Shown here: one piece after another, positions 33,813-41,087 of the stretch
How positions within the stretch are numbered: the first letter of the stretch is position 1
Layout: the number at the start of each line of letters is the position of its first letter
From: Streptomyces sp. LBL
GTDB lineage: Bacteria; Actinomycetota; Actinomycetes; Streptomycetales; Streptomycetaceae
Direction: 5' to 3'
Assembly: GCF_029893585.1 (NCBI RefSeq)
Contig: NZ_JARXYX010000040.1
Span: 1-64,000 of the forward strand
Length of the DNA stretch: 64,000 bases
The notes under the pieces: model-generated
What the model was told of the DNA's origin: nothing
Database searches by the model: none
What the model saw: only the letters and a program-made list of their open reading frames with translations
Program-made: the position numbers and the translations under genes

Positions 33813-34616
33813 GTGCGTCTCGCCCTGAGTCAGTTCACCAGCGGACCCGAGCCGGAGAAGAATCTTGAACTCATCGAGGACGGCGTCCGACGCGCCGCCG
33901 ACGCCGGGGCACGCGTCGTCGTGTTCCCCGAAGCGTCGATGGTCTGCTTCGGCACCTCTTTGGCCCCGATCGCACAGCCGCTCGACGGCCCTTGGGCCAA
34001 CGCGGTACGCGCCATGTCGGCCGCAGCCGGCATCGTCGTGGTGACGGGCATGTTCACCCCGGCCCCGCGAGGACGGGTGGCCAACACCCTGCTCGTCACC
34101 GGGCCGGGGGTCGAGGCCGCGTACGACAAGATCCATCTGTACGACGCCTTCGGCTACACCGAGTCCGACACCGTCGCCGCGGGCTCGCGGATCGTCACCG
34201 TCGACGTCGACGGCGTACGCATCGGACTGGCCACCTGCTACGACGTCCGCTTCCCCGAACTCTTCCGGGCGCACGCCGACGCGGGGGCCGTGGCGACGCT
34301 CCTGGCCGCTTCCTGGGGCGCCGGGCCGGGCAAGCGTGAGCAGTGGGAACTGCTCGTCCGTGCCCGCGCCCTGGATGCCACCGTGTGGGTCGCGGCCGTG
34401 GACCAGGCCGATCCGGCAGCCGGGGGAACGGTCGCGCACGCGTCGGCGCCCACGGGCATCGGGCACAGCATGATCGTCGGGCCCGACGGAACCGTACGCC
34501 GCAGCCTGGGCGCGGAGCCGGGTCTGCTGCTGGCCGACCTGGATGTCGACGAGGTGGCGGCAGTCCGTGAGAAGACGTCGGTGCTGGCCAACCGCTGCCT
34601 GGGGCGGACCGCATGA
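33813..34616 (+). CDS. Carbon-nitrogen hydrolase (nitrilase superfamily amidase)
   Basis: A 267-residue cytoplasmic hydrolase of the nitrilase superfamily, near the omega-amidase / deaminated glutathione amidase branch. The catalytic triad is visible: Glu in VVVFPEASM (about residue 43), Lys in AAYDKIHLYDAFG (about 110), and Cys in GLATCYDVRFPELFRA (about 144). The start is a GTG at 33813 after GAGAAAGG. It is co-transcribed with the MFS gene and overlaps the cupin gene by 4 bp (ATGA). In this island it would release ammonia from an amide or N-carbamoyl group of the imported compound; the substrate is inferred only as a small amide. Confidence 0.88.
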   Translation: MRLALSQFTSGPEPEKNLELIEDGVRRAADAGARVVVFPEASMVCFGTSLAPIAQPLDGPWANAVRAMSAAAGIVVVTGMFTPAPRGRVANTLLVTGPGVEAAYDKIHLYDAFGYTESDTVAAGSRIVTVDVDGVRIGLATCYDVRFPELFRAHADAGAVATLLAASWGAGPGKREQWELLVRARALDATVWVAAVDQADPAAGGTVAHASAPTGIGHSMIVGPDGTVRRSLGAEPGLLLADLDVDEVAAVREKTSVLANRCLGRTA

Positions 34617-34966
34617 GCAAACCGGAGCTTGAGTTCCATCTGCCCACCGGGCCCTGGACAGCACCCGCGGGCGCCTCCCCGGGGGTCGTGGAGCGCGTGC
34701 TGGCCACGGACGCATCCGGCACTCGCCGCACCACACTCGTCCGATGGGAACCGGGCACCGACACGTCCGCGCAGGGAGTTACCCGGCACGACTTCTGGGA
34801 GGAGGTGTACCTCCTCGAAGGAGATCTTCACGACCTGACCCTCGACGAGACCTTCACACAGGGCTCGTACGCCTGCCGCCCTCCGGGAATGCCGCACGGT
34901 CCGTGGACGACGGCCACTGGCGTCACGATGCTCGTCGTCGTCTGTCCGCCGGACCCGCAGACCTGA
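34613..34966 (+). CDS. Cupin domain protein
   Basis: A 117-residue single-domain cupin of the ChrR/DUF4437-like type. Cupin motif 1 is reduced (RHDFWEEVYLLEGDLHD) and motif 2 is GSYACRPPGMPHGPW. The possible metal ligands are His and Glu in motif 1 and His in motif 2. It could be a small dioxygenase, an isomerase or a ligand-binding protein. Translation is coupled to the amidase by ATGA overlap, and it is the last gene of the MFS-amidase-cupin operon. It ends 128 bp before the convergent GntR gene; this gap holds a GGGCCGGCGGGCCGCC-type triple repeat (about 35048-35094). Confidence 0.85.
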   Translation: MSKPELEFHLPTGPWTAPAGASPGVVERVLATDASGTRRTTLVRWEPGTDTSAQGVTRHDFWEEVYLLEGDLHDLTLDETFTQGSYACRPPGMPHGPWTTATGVTMLVVVCPPDPQT

Positions 34967-35093
34967 CTCCGACTGTGCGCAGCGGGCGGATGCGACGACC
35001 AGCAACCAGCACCTCGCCATCCGCCCCACTGCCGACCGACGGGCCGACCCGGGCCGGCGGGCCGCCCCGGGCCGGCGGGCCGCCCCGGGCCGG

Positions 35094-35741
35094 CTAACCG
35101 GCGAGCAGTACCTTCAGGGTCGACTCCAGATGGCGGTCGATCGCGGCGCAGGCGGTCGGCGCGTCGTCGGCCGCGAGCGCGTCGAGGATCTCCCGGTGCT
35201 CATCCAGCACTGTCTCCTGGCGGCCGTGCTGGTTGTAGAGGGCCACCACCCCGGCTCGGATCTGGCGACTGCGCAGCCCGTCGTAGTGCCGGTCGAGCAG
35301 GGCGTTGCCCACCGCCGAGACGAGCGTGGCGTGGAAGAGGTGGTCCACGGCGATGAACTCCTTGGCCTGGCCGGGACCACTCAGCCCACTCTGCCGGTCC
35401 AGCAGTTCACCGAGCTCCTTCACCGGGGCTCGGCCCGCTTCGACGACGTGCCCGGCCGCGTACCGTTCGACGATCCCGCGCAGTTGCATCAGCTCGGAGA
35501 TCTCCCGGCCCGACAGCGGCGCCACCCGCGCACCGCGCTTGGGTACCAGCTGGACGAGATCCTCGGCCGCGAGCAGCAGCAGCGCCTCCCGGATCGGAGT
35601 GCGCGACACCCCGATCCGGTCGGCGATCTCCTGCTCGGAGAGGAATTCCCCCTGCATCGCCGGGTCGGTCAGCACCGTGTCCTTGAGGTACGCATACGCC
35701 TTCTCCCGACCGGACGTCACCACTACCCCCAGAGATCGCAT
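35094..35741 (-). CDS. GntR family (FadR/FCD subfamily) regulator of the catabolic island
   Basis: A 215-residue regulator. The N-terminal winged helix (about 10-75) contains LSEQEIADRIGVSRTPIREA and LLAAEDLVQLVPKRGARVAP. The C-terminal FCD domain has the metal/ligand residues seen in VDHLFHATLV, DEHREILDAL and DRHLESTLKV. It lies convergent to the MFS-amidase-cupin operon. Its start region carries a GCATAC-N4-CGTATACA dyad almost identical to the one between the DUF2848 and MFS genes, so it probably represses both and itself. The ATG at 35741 lies inside the operator; a GTG seven codons later with GGGGGTA upstream is an alternative start. Confidence 0.88.
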   Translation of the reverse strand: MRSLGVVVTSGREKAYAYLKDTVLTDPAMQGEFLSEQEIADRIGVSRTPIREALLLLAAEDLVQLVPKRGARVAPLSGREISELMQLRGIVERYAAGHVVEAGRAPVKELGELLDRQSGLSGPGQAKEFIAVDHLFHATLVSAVGNALLDRHYDGLRSRQIRAGVVALYNQHGRQETVLDEHREILDALAADDAPTACAAIDRHLESTLKVLLAG

Positions 35742-35766
35742 ACACCTCGTATACAGAAGTTATCAC
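35739..35766. promoter_or_regulatory. Second copy of the GntR island operator
   Basis: GCATAC-N4-CGTATACA-N4-TTATCA shares the left arm, the core and the exact spacing with the dyad at 32272-32299. It overlaps the ATG of the GntR gene, so binding would block initiation or early elongation. Degenerate in the right arm. Confidence 0.65.
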
Positions 35767-35876
35767 GGGGCGTGGCAGGTCACGGCGGGTGCCGGAAACG
35801 GACCGGAAGTGCCGCCTCGAACCCGGGTCGGTGGAACTGCGGCACGATCAGGTGGAGGCCGTGTGACCCTGGGGGT

Positions 35877-36290
35877 GTGACCCTCGAAGACCTCGTCCGG
35901 CTGCGGAAGGCTCGCGACCGCATGGACCGTGAGTACGCCGAGCCGCTCGACATCGCCGCCCTCGCCCGCACCGCCCTGATGTCACCCGGCCACTTCCAGC
36001 GCAGCTTCCGCGAGGCGTTCGGCCAGACACCGTACGGCTATCTCATGACCCGCCGGATCGAACGCGCCAAGGCCCTGCTGCGCCGCGGCGACCTCAGCGT
36101 GACCGAGGTGTGCATGGCGGTCGGCTGTACCTCACTGGGCTCCTTCAGCTCCCGCTTCACCGAACTCGTCGGCGAGACCCCGAGCGCCTACCGGGCCCGT
36201 TCGCACGAGGCGGGCGCGGTGATCCCGGCGTGCGTGGCCCGGACGTACACCCGGCCGAGGCGACCGGCGCGGCGCCCGTTCCCGTCCTAG
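35877..36290 (+). CDS. AraC family transcriptional regulator (DNA-binding domain only)
   Basis: A 137-residue protein consisting almost entirely of the double helix-turn-helix AraC domain. HTH1 is ALARTALMSPGHFQRSFREA and the linking block is FGQTPYGYLMTRRIERAKALL. HTH2 is VTEVCMAVGCTSLGSFSSRF, followed by GETPSAYR. There is no sensory domain, so it resembles SoxS/MarA-size regulators. The GTG at 35877 begins the conserved fold. A VOC-domain gene starts 10 bp after its stop and is probably co-transcribed; AraC-VOC pairs are common in Streptomyces. The C-terminal 25 residues are Arg/Pro-rich. Confidence 0.88.
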   Translation: MTLEDLVRLRKARDRMDREYAEPLDIAALARTALMSPGHFQRSFREAFGQTPYGYLMTRRIERAKALLRRGDLSVTEVCMAVGCTSLGSFSSRFTELVGETPSAYRARSHEAGAVIPACVARTYTRPRRPARRPFPS

Positions 36291-36299
36291 GCTGCGCAT

Positions 36300-36710
36300 A
36301 TGGACCTGAAACTCAAGCAGTGCTTCATCGCCGTCGACGACCATGACAAGGCGATCGCCTTCTACCGGGACGTACTGGGCCTGGAGATCCGCAACGACGT
36401 CGGGTTCGAGGGGATGCGCTGGGTGACCGTCGGCTCACCGCTGCAGCCGGACGTGGAGATCGTGCTGGAGCCGCCCGCCGCGAACCCGGACACCTCGCCC
36501 GCCGACCGGGAGGCCATGGCCCGGCTGCTGGCGAAGGGCGTACTGCGCGGGGTCATCTTCACCACAGCCGACTGTGACGCCCTGTTCTCCCGGGTCGAGG
36601 AGTCCGGCGCCGATGTCCTCCAGGAGCCGATGGACCAGCCGTACGGAGTGCGGGACTGCGCCTTCCGGGACCCGGCGGGGAACATGCTGCGGTTCTTGGA
36701 GCGGGCCTGA
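36300..36710 (+). CDS. VOC (glyoxalase/bleomycin resistance) family protein
   Basis: A 136-residue protein with two beta-alpha-beta-beta-beta modules. The first contains CFIAVDDHDKAIAFYRDVLG, and the second contains VIFTTADCDALFSRVEESGA, continuing to DCAFRDPAGNMLRFLER. The final Glu and the early His/Asp are candidate metal ligands. Family members include isomerases, dioxygenases and thiol-transfer or antibiotic-binding proteins. It is coupled to the preceding AraC gene with a 9-bp gap, so it is likely the regulator's target. Substrate unknown. Confidence 0.88.
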   Translation: MDLKLKQCFIAVDDHDKAIAFYRDVLGLEIRNDVGFEGMRWVTVGSPLQPDVEIVLEPPAANPDTSPADREAMARLLAKGVLRGVIFTTADCDALFSRVEESGADVLQEPMDQPYGVRDCAFRDPAGNMLRFLERA

Positions 36711-36938
36711 CATCCGGGGCCGGACCGCGGTACGTGGAGTCGGCCTGACATCTGGGGATCCCGGCTGCGGTACACGGAGCCGGCCCGACGTCCGGGGGAC
36801 CCGGGCCGTCGCGCACTACGGTCGCCGCCCGAGCGCTGCACGACCGGGCAGGGCTCAAGCAGAGCTCGAGCAGGACCCGGCCGACCCGGCTCCGCTCGGC
36901 CTCCGCTCGCCTCCGCTCGGCCTCTGTTCAGCCATAGC

Positions 36939-37121
36939 TCAGCCCTGGGGCTCGCGCCACATCGGCCACATCCGCGGGCCGTCGTCCGGGAGGCCGAGAG
37001 GGCGGCCCGTGAGCTCGAAGCCGAGGCGCTCGTACAGCCTGCGGCTGCGGGCGTTGCTCGCCTCCAGGTAGGCGGGCAGCCCGTCGCGGTCGCAGCGGTC
37101 GAGGTGGGGCCCGCACGTCGT
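36939..37121 (-). pseudogene. 3' remnant of a GNAT acetyltransferase gene
   Basis: The minus strand from about 37121 to the TGA at 36939 encodes CDRDGLPAYLEASNARSRRL continuing to YERLGFELTGRPLGL and ending WREPQG. This is the C-terminal acetyl-CoA-fold segment (beta5-alpha4-beta6-beta7) of a GNAT N-acetyltransferase. No N-terminal acetyltransferase sequence or start lies upstream; beyond about 37121 the sequence becomes degenerate repeats. A partial gene, about 60 codons of roughly 200. The flanking 36711-36938 is low-complexity. Confidence 0.5.
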
Positions 37122-37424
37122 GGGGATGTGCGGACCCCGCCGGGCCGAAGCCCCGCGGCCGTGCGGGAGTCAGGAGCCGCACGGCCGCGGGGACTCCGGG
37201 GCCCTGGGCGCCCTCCCCCCTTGATGGACGCCCGTCGGTGGTGCCGGTCGGTGACGCCTATCGGTGAACCCGGCGGTGACGCCCGTCGGTGAACCCGTCG
37301 GTGGTGCCGGTCAGTGGCACTCGTCGGTAGCTCCCGTCGGGATCAGGCCGGTCCACCCGTCGATGACACCCGTCGGGGATCCGGCCGGTCCCTCTTGTCG
37401 ATGACACCCGCTGCCGGGTTTCCG
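37122..37424. repeat. Degenerate GTCGGTGA-type repeats
   Basis: About 300 bp with no gene. From about 37232 to 37410 short units such as CGGTGACGCCCGT, CGGTGAACCCG and CGATGACACCCGT recur many times with variable spacing. They lie between the GNAT remnant and the 3' end of the prenyltransferase gene. The array may have arisen by slippage after gene decay. Confidence 0.6.
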
Positions 37425-38528
37425 TCAGCTGCTGCGACGGGTCACGAACTCGGCCAGCGAGAGCAGGCCGCCCGCCGCTTCCGGGTCGGACACCGCGCGG
37501 GACAGCTCCTGCATCGCGAGGGCCATCCGGTCGGCGGCCTGGACCTGCGCCCAGTCGCGCCCGCCCGCCCGTTCCACGACCAGAGCGGTCCGCTCCAAGT
37601 CCTCCTCCGCGTATGGGGCTTCGTACAGCGAAGCCAGTTCAGTGGCTTCCGGGGTGCCGGAGGCGAGCGCGGCGACCACCGGCAATGACTTCTTGCGGGC
37701 GGCGAGATCCGCGCCCACGGGCTTGCCGGTGCTGCGCGGGTCGCCCCATATGCCGATCACGTCGTCGATGAGCTGGAAGGCGAGCCCGGCCTCCCGGCCG
37801 AACGCGTCCAGCGCCTCGACGCCCTCGTCCTCCGCTCCCGCGTACAGCGCGCCGAGAGCGCAGGCACACCCGAGCAGCGCACCCGTCTTGGCCTCGGCCA
37901 TCGCGAGCACCTCGTCGAGGGCGACATCACGGGGGCCGAGCGCCTCCATCGCCGTGTCCTCGTGCTGCCCTGCGCACAGTTCGACGACACAGCCGGCGAG
38001 CCGGGCGGCGGCCCGCGCGGAGGCCGGATGCGGATCCTCGGCGAGCAGCCTGAGAGCCAGCGCCTGGAGCGCGTCCCCGGCAAGGATCGCGTCGGGAACG
38101 CCGAACACGGTCCAGGCGGTGGGCCGGTGGCGCCGGGTGGCGTCCCGGTCCATCACGTCGTCGTGCAACAACGTGAAGTTGTGGACCAGTTCCACCGCCG
38201 CGGCCGCCCGCACCGCCGCCGCCCGCGCCTCCGGTCCGCCGAGGGCGGCGGCCGCGGTGAGAACGAGCGCGGGCCGGATCGCCTTGCCTGCGTTGCCCGC
38301 CGCCGGGGTGCCGTCCGCGTGTTCCCAGCCGAAGTGGTAGAGCGCGACACGGCGCATGGAGACGGGCAGCGACTCGATCGCTGAGCGCAACTGCGGGTCG
38401 ACCATGGCCCGGGCCCGCTCCAGGATCACCCCCGCCTCGGGCCCGTCCAGGATCACCCCCGCCTCCTGCCCCTCCAGCGGATGCGTTCCGGTGGAGCGTT
38501 GCCTCGTCTCCGCCATGAACTCGGTCAT
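37425..38528 (-). CDS. Polyprenyl diphosphate synthase, probable encapsulin cargo
   Basis: A 367-residue all-alpha trans-prenyltransferase. The first Asp-rich motif is LLHDDVMDRD (about 118-127) and the second QLIDDVIGIWGD (about 249-260). GKAIRPALV carries the Lys/Arg pair that binds isopentenyl diphosphate. Phe at position -5 of the first motif and the lack of a two-residue insertion point to a short product (about C15-C20), as inference. A 50-residue N-terminal extension absent from ordinary synthases contains a duplicated motif (QEAGVILDG, PEAGVILER). Family 2B encapsulins are known to load polyprenyl transferases through disordered N-terminal regions, and the shell gene lies 112 bp upstream in the same direction. 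The product should therefore act inside the compartment. Confidence 0.9.
   Translation of the reverse strand: MTEFMAETRQRSTGTHPLEGQEAGVILDGPEAGVILERARAMVDPQLRSAIESLPVSMRRVALYHFGWEHADGTPAAGNAGKAIRPALVLTAAAALGGPEARAAAVRAAAAVELVHNFTLLHDDVMDRDATRRHRPTAWTVFGVPDAILAGDALQALALRLLAEDPHPASARAAARLAGCVVELCAGQHEDTAMEALGPRDVALDEVLAMAEAKTGALLGCACALGALYAGAEDEGVEALDAFGREAGLAFQLIDDVIGIWGDPRSTGKPVGADLAARKKSLPVVAALASGTPEATELASLYEAPYAEEDLERTALVVERAGGRDWAQVQAADRMALAMQELSRAVSDPEAAGGLLSLAEFVTRRSS
38419..38472. repeat. 27-bp tandem duplication in the cargo N-terminus
   Basis: TCCAGGATCACCCCCGCCT starts at 38419 and again at 38446, inside 27-bp units. The units encode two 9-residue copies (PEAGVILER and QEAGVILDG) in the disordered N-terminal extension of the prenyltransferase. 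Confidence 0.85.
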
Positions 38529-38640
38529 GGGGTCCCCTCGGAGAGTCCGCGGACGCTGCCGCCCGCGCTGTGGCCGGGCACATACGACCAGGACGTACCC
38601 GCCCCGCAGGGCGGGGACACGGCCCTCAGGTGCGGAAACG

Positions 38641-40047
38641 TCACCCCCAGCGGCCGATCTCGACGTTCTCCAGCACCCCGAGCGCGTCGGGCACGAGCAC
38701 CGCCGCCGAGTAGTAGGCGGTCACCAGGTACTTGATGATCGCCTGCTCATTGATGCCCATGAAGCGGACGGACAGGCTCGGCTCGATCTCGTCCGGGATC
38801 CCGGCCTGCTGGAGGCCGATGACGCCCTGCTCGGCCTCGCCGGTACGCATCGCGATGATCGAGGTCGTCCGGGCCTCGGTGACCGGGATCTTGTTGCACG
38901 GGTAGATCGGCACCCCGCGCCAGGTGGGGATCCGGTTGCCCGCCACCTCGATGGTCTCGGGCACGAGTCCGCGCTTGTTGAGCTCACGGCCGATCGCGGA
39001 GATCGCGCGCGGATGGGCGAGCAGCAGCTTGGTGCCTCGGCGCCTGCTGAGCAACTCGTCCAGGTCGTCGGGACCGGGCACGCCTTCGTGCGGCTGGAGC
39101 CGCTGGTCGTACTCACAGTTGTGCAGCAGCCCGAACTCATGGTTGTTGACCAGCTCGTGCTCCTGGCGTTCCTTCAACGCCTCGACCGTGAGCCGGAGCT
39201 GCTGCTCGGTCTGGTTCATCGGCTGGTTGTAGAGGTCGGCCACGCGGGAGTGGATGCGCAGCACGGTCTGGGCGATGCTCAGTTCGTACTCGCGGGGCCG
39301 AGCCTCGTAGTCGACGAAGGTGTGCGGGATGTCCGGCTCGCCGTCATGTCCGGCCGCGAGGTCGATCTCCTTCTCGCCGTACTTGTTGGTGCGCTGCGAG
39401 GGGATCGAGCGCCGCTCCTGGAGGTGTTCGCGCAGGGAGTCGGAGCGCTCCGCGATCTGCTCGACCGCGTCGCGGGGCAGCACCAGCGCCGTGCAGGCGG
39501 TGACCGCGCGGGCCGTGTACTCCCAGATGGCGTCCTCGTCGAGCAGTGCCTGATCGCCGAAGTAGGCGCCGTCGGCGAGGACTCCGAGGACCGCGTCGTC
39601 GCCGTACGGACCGGTGCCGACCTTCTCGACCCTGCCGTGCGCCAGCAGGAAGACCTCGCCGGTCGGGCTGCCGAACTCGGCGATCACGGCTCCTGGTTCG
39701 TACTCCCGCTGCTCACAGCGCCGAGCGAGCTCGGTGAGCACCTCCTCGTCTTGATAGGACCGCAGCGCGGGCAGTTCGCCGAGTTCCGCGGGGATCACCT
39801 CGACACTGTCGCCGGTCTTCACGAACGTCACCCGGCCGTCTCCGACGGCGTAGCTCAGTCGCCGGTTCACCCGATACGTGCCGCCCTGCACGTTCACCCA
39901 GGGAAGCATGCGCAGCAGCCAGCGGGAGCTGATCTCCTGCATCTGGGGTACGGACTTGGTGGTGGTGGCCAGGTTCCGCGCGGCCGCCGTGCCGAGACTC
40001 TGCTGCGGCCTGTCCTGCTCGGTGCGGACCTCTTCGCCTACCGACAT
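38641..40047 (-). CDS. Family 2B encapsulin shell protein (EshA/SrpI-like) with cyclic-nucleotide-binding domain
   Basis: A 468-residue HK97-fold shell protein of the EshA-like group, once annotated as a nucleotide-binding protein. The N-terminal arm and first shell segment (about 1-85) are followed by a cyclic-nucleotide-binding insert (about 95-210: EPGAVIAEFGSPTGEVFLLA, YFGDQALLDEDAIWEYTARA). The rest of the HK97 fold follows (YELSIAQTVLRIHSRVADLY, HPRAISAIGRELNKRGL, WRGVPIYPCNKIPV, and C-terminal AAVLVPDALGVLENVEIGRW). Such proteins assemble into icosahedral shells that enclose cargo enzymes. The downstream prenyltransferase gene is the likely cargo. Gene order fits S. coelicolor SCO5249/5250. 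Whether the insert binds cAMP or another nucleotide is unproven. Confidence 0.92.
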   Translation of the reverse strand: MSVGEEVRTEQDRPQQSLGTAAARNLATTTKSVPQMQEISSRWLLRMLPWVNVQGGTYRVNRRLSYAVGDGRVTFVKTGDSVEVIPAELGELPALRSYQDEEVLTELARRCEQREYEPGAVIAEFGSPTGEVFLLAHGRVEKVGTGPYGDDAVLGVLADGAYFGDQALLDEDAIWEYTARAVTACTALVLPRDAVEQIAERSDSLREHLQERRSIPSQRTNKYGEKEIDLAAGHDGEPDIPHTFVDYEARPREYELSIAQTVLRIHSRVADLYNQPMNQTEQQLRLTVEALKERQEHELVNNHEFGLLHNCEYDQRLQPHEGVPGPDDLDELLSRRRGTKLLLAHPRAISAIGRELNKRGLVPETIEVAGNRIPTWRGVPIYPCNKIPVTEARTTSIIAMRTGEAEQGVIGLQQAGIPDEIEPSLSVRFMGINEQAIIKYLVTAYYSAAVLVPDALGVLENVEIGRWG

Positions 40048-40463
40048 AAGGAATTGCCCTCCCGGTCATGCGCGGCAGCGTCTGCTGCGCGCATCGATCT
40101 GCACGGACGAGCCTTCCATCACAGAGGGTGCCGGTGCTATTACACGAAAGAGCGGGGTTGGATCACCGGCGGCTGGGCACATAGGAGGCTCCTCTCCAGT
40201 CGGACGCTGCCGACGGAGCGGTCGGGGCGCGCGGCCCGGACGAGCGGTCGGGGCGCGCGATCCGGGCCGGCGGTGCGGACGAGCGGTCCCGGCAGCCAGC
40301 CCGGGCAGCCGGTCCGGACGAGCGGCCCGGGCGAGCGGAACCACATTGTCCGGACCGAGTCGCACTCTGAGCGAAGTAGTGGTCCGGACCGTACGTTCCG
40401 GTAGAAGCAGCGATACGAGACGGCCGCGCACCGCGGTCGGCGCGCACCACTAAGGAGCCGGTC
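40048..40463. other. Divergent intergenic region, encapsulin / PGRP-like amidase
   Basis: This 416-bp region must hold the promoters of the encapsulin operon and of the amidase. GAGCGGTCGGGGCGCGCG and CGGACGAGCGG-like units recur at 40215-40340. Three GTCCGGAC palindromes follow nearer the amidase. No gene is supported. Confidence 0.55.
40312..40391. promoter_or_regulatory. Three GTCCGGAC palindromes, candidate operators
   Basis: GTCCGGAC occurs at 40312-40319, 40348-40355 and 40382-40389. The last two extend to GTCCGGACCG. Start-to-start spacing is 36 and 34 bp. A repeated 8-bp palindrome within 80 bp suggests cooperative binding of one regulator. Confidence 0.45.
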
Positions 40464-41054
40464 ATGGCCTCACCCATGTCAGCGGGCAGTTTCCTGGCAG
40501 CTCTCAGGGCCGAGGGCCTCACCGTCGTCGAGGTGGGCGACTGGGAGCATCACAACCGCAACCACAAGGGCCCCTGGGGGCCGGTCAACGGTGTGATGAT
40601 CCATCACACCGTGACCAAGGGCAGCGCACAGACGGTGAAGATCTGCCGCGACGGCTACGAGGACCTGCCCGGCCCGCTGTGCCACGGTGTCATCACCAAG
40701 GACGGCAAGGTCCACCTCGTCGGCTACGGCCGCGCCAACCACGCGGGGTTCGGCGACGACGAGGTCCTGCGCGCGGTGATCGCCGAGAAGGGGCTTCCGC
40801 TGGACAACGAGGCCAACACCGACGGCAACCGCCACTTCTACGGCTTCGAGTGCGAGAACCTCGGCGACGGGAAGGACCCCTGGCCGAAGGCCCAGCTCGA
40901 GGCCATCGAGAAGGCGGCCGCCGCGCTCTGCCGCCACCACGGCTGGACGGAACGTTCCGTCATCGGCCATCTGGAGTGGCAGCCGGGGAAAGTGGATCCC
41001 CGAGGGTTCACGATGGCGTCGATGCGGGGGTGGATCCGGGACCGTCTGAAGTGA
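40464..41054 (+). CDS. N-acetylmuramoyl-L-alanine amidase, PGRP-like
   Basis: A 196-residue amidase_2/PGRP-fold enzyme that cleaves the MurNAc to L-Ala bond. The zinc ligands are His in VMIHHTVT (about residues 47-48), a second His near the C-terminus in VIGHLEWQPGKVDPRG, and the acidic ligand of the same segment. NHAGFGDDE and the substrate-groove Tyr/Phe block GFECENLG are conserved. There is no signal peptide, so it is probably cytoplasmic, released by lysis or of prophage-like origin. Such leaderless endolysin-like amidases are frequent in Streptomyces. The ATG at 40464 follows AAGGAGCCGGTC. Divergent from the encapsulin operon. Confidence 0.85.
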   Translation: MASPMSAGSFLAALRAEGLTVVEVGDWEHHNRNHKGPWGPVNGVMIHHTVTKGSAQTVKICRDGYEDLPGPLCHGVITKDGKVHLVGYGRANHAGFGDDEVLRAVIAEKGLPLDNEANTDGNRHFYGFECENLGDGKDPWPKAQLEAIEKAAAALCRHHGWTERSVIGHLEWQPGKVDPRGFTMASMRGWIRDRLK

Positions 41055-41087
41055 CGGATGCCGGTATCGGGCGGTGACAATGGACCC

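Noticed and set aside
38356..40404. 682-codon plus-strand frame opposite the encapsulin gene
   Set aside because: Antisense shadow; the minus-strand encapsulin and prenyltransferase have clear motifs and codon bias.
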